From Orlajensenia leifsoniae (GTDB lineage Bacteria > Actinomycetota > Actinomycetes > Actinomycetales > Microbacteriaceae), in the NCBI RefSeq assembly GCF_004570845.1, contig NZ_SPQZ01000001.1, positions 186,001 to 250,000 of the forward strand: a DNA stretch of 64,000 nt. The letters are read 5' to 3'. Each line of letters begins with the position of its first letter. Position 1 is the first letter of the stretch. Position numbers and translations under genes: made by a program. The notes under the pieces are model-generated. The model was not told the DNA's origin, searched no databases, and worked only from the letters and a program-made list of their open reading frames with translations. This document shows positions 62,906-64,000 of the stretch, piece by piece.

Positions 62906-64000
62906 GGTACGAATCCTTCGGTCGCGACGTCCCAGGAATCGGGGAAGCCGGTGGTGGCGAGCAGCGAGACGGCAGCGAGCAGTGAGCCGTTGCCGGGGAG
63001 GTAGATGGGGAGGATGGAGCCCATCTGCGGGTTATGGCCAACGGGGCTGAAATGGTTCTTGATCTCATCCCGCAACAGAGCGTCGATGGCGATGTCGGGT
63101 CGACCGAGCCGGGATGCCGTCATGGCCAAGACGGGGAAGTCCCAGCCCCATGCTGACGGCCACTCCCAGTTCCCGAGTACGTCGAGGAGAGTCGTCTTCA
63201 TCGTCGCGGGATCGATGATGGGAGTGGGCGGGAGGACGCCGAGCGCGGCGAGGAGCGCGGGGTGGTCGTCGCGTCGCAGGAACGGTTCGGTTGCGATCGC
63301 CGTGTAGTGGCCGTCCTCGATGTGCGGTCGGGCGAGCCCGTCCTGCACAGTCGACCAGTCGGGTTCGCGCACAAGCCCGGCGCGCGCTCTCCAGAGCTGC
63401 GCGATCTCGAGTCCCCACCACCAATAGGCGAGCTCGTAGGTGGGGTCCTCGGTTGTCGTCACGTCATAGAACTCCTGTGCCGGCATGATCGGCGGCGACA
63501 GATGGTACTCGCCGTCGCGTTCGGCCGTGAACGCGGCCATGAACGTCGCGGTCTCCGCCACCAGTTCGGCGAACTCGAGAACCAGCGCGTTGCGCTTCTC
63601 GGGAGTGGATGCGCGCCAGGTCAGCTCCAGTAGGTACAGCACGTGCGGCTGCTGCCAGACGAGGAACGAGCCGATCGGATCGGGGCTCTCGCGGCCATCC
63701 GGACCGACCTGCTTGGGCCACCGTGCTCCCGGGTATCCCTGGCCTTCCGCAGTGGCTCGAGCTCGCGGAAGGATCGAGCGATACCAACCGAGGCTGCGCT
63801 CGAGGAGTTCCGGTCGGCCCCAGGTCGCGAAATGGGCAGCATGCCAGAAGTGCATCTCGAGGTGGGCCTTGCCCGACCAGGAGTTCGTGGTCAGCCCGGT
63901 TTCAGCTGGTGGCATCACCCCGGCCGAGTTCACTGCCGTGAGGTACTGGGAGAGCACCACCCGGCGTTCGAGTTCGCGTGCCCGCCCATCTGCCGTGTCA
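62896..64000 (-). CDS. (alpha/alpha)6-type glycosidase, 5' part outside window
   Basis: At least 368 residues are visible, open to the window edge with no start; the real gene begins beyond base 64000. Regions such as NSAGVMPPAETGLTTNSWSG and KAHLEMHFWHAAHFATWGR resemble six-hairpin toroid glycosidases (families such as GH65 or GH95 share this style), but the exact family was not assigned. The catalytic acid is probably a Glu in the KAHLEMHFWH or the later PPIMPAQEFYD stretch. It overlaps the GH1 start by ten bases. It is likely cytosolic and works with the two downstream glycosidases. Confidence 0.75.
   Translation of the reverse strand, partial: DTADGRARELERRVVLSQYLTAVNSAGVMPPAETGLTTNSWSGKAHLEMHFWHAAHFATWGRPELLERSLGWYRSILPRARATAEGQGYPGARWPKQVGPDGRESPDPIGSFLVWQQPHVLYLLELTWRASTPEKRNALVLEFAELVAETATFMAAFTAERDGEYHLSPPIMPAQEFYDVTTTEDPTYELAYWWWGLEIAQLWRARAGLVREPDWSTVQDGLARPHIEDGHYTAIATEPFLRRDDHPALLAALGVLPPTPIIDPATMKTTLLDVLGNWEWPSAWGWDFPVLAMTASRLGRPDIAIDALLRDEIKNHFSPVGHNPQMGSILPIYLPGNGSLLAAVSLLATTGFPDSWDVATEGFVPWP

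Noticed and set aside
1-64000. CRISPR array, insertion sequence, tRNA or rRNA
   Set aside because: No regularly spaced repeats, transposase motifs or conserved RNA sequences were recognised by eye. A tRNAscan or Infernal run would be decisive.

Overview
The window is high-GC DNA, densely packed with genes on both strands. Many neighbours overlap by 1-4 bases (ATGA, GTGA, TGATG). Gene content, GTG starts, likely leaderless promoters and three copies of a ~100-residue family known mainly from Microbacteriaceae point to an actinobacterium of that family; genus cannot be told from here. I see no rRNA, tRNA, insertion sequence, phage or CRISPR array. It looks like ordinary chromosome with several accessory clusters.

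Layout. 0-7.8 kb: envelope and stress genes (BrkB/YihY protein, DUF3618/holin-like operon, fatty-acid desaturase), two GAF-ANTAR regulators, a zinc alcohol dehydrogenase and the first DUF7882 protein. 7.9-16.5 kb: a surface-glycan cluster with a TupA-like ATP-grasp enzyme and seven glycosyltransferases. 16.6-20.8 kb: a Ser/Thr kinase, an RsbQ-like hydrolase translationally coupled to a PAS-GAF-GGDEF diguanylate cyclase, and an EAL phosphodiesterase. 20.8-28.8 kb: small unknowns, an acetyltransferase, a three-gene coupled operon (EEP phosphoesterase, membrane protein, GT2), a chloroperoxidase-like hydrolase, an AraC regulator, a GyrI-like protein and an AlkD-like protein. 28.8-30.8 kb: a complete bacteriophytochrome-diguanylate cyclase. 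31.2-34.3 kb: a two-component system divergent from VanY-like and VanZ-like genes. 34.3-43.6 kb: oxidoreductases, an unusual hydrolase-glycosyltransferase fusion, a methyltransferase, a large LuxR regulator, and a MarR/VOC pair with clear operators.

43.7-55.9 kb is a probable aromatic-compound catabolic island. It holds a P450 with its flavin/2Fe-2S reductase, IclR and LysR regulators, an MFS transporter, two FAH-family enzymes, an ACMSD-like amidohydrolase, an FAD monooxygenase, a cyclase-family hydrolase and a divergent extradiol dioxygenase with all three metal ligands. A region of repeated CATCAGT half-sites separates the main operon from the dioxygenase. The substrate cannot be read from sequence, and downstream enzymes (aldehyde dehydrogenase, tautomerase, aldolase) are absent.

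55.9-60.5 kb: housekeeping genes (GrpB-family, ArfB, a pterin dehydratase-VOC fusion, the third DUF7882, histidine phosphatase, NAD(P)HX dehydratase). 60.5-64 kb: a coupled glycoside-hydrolase operon (GH43-like, GH1 and a truncated (alpha/alpha)6-type enzyme leaving the window).

Two patterns cross these regions. A GTCAAcCCCT-like box lies upstream of five genes, four with a possible -10 element 31-34 bases downstream. The hexamer GGATGC/GCATCC appears strikingly common inside genes. All functions are inferred from reading the sequence; no database search was run.
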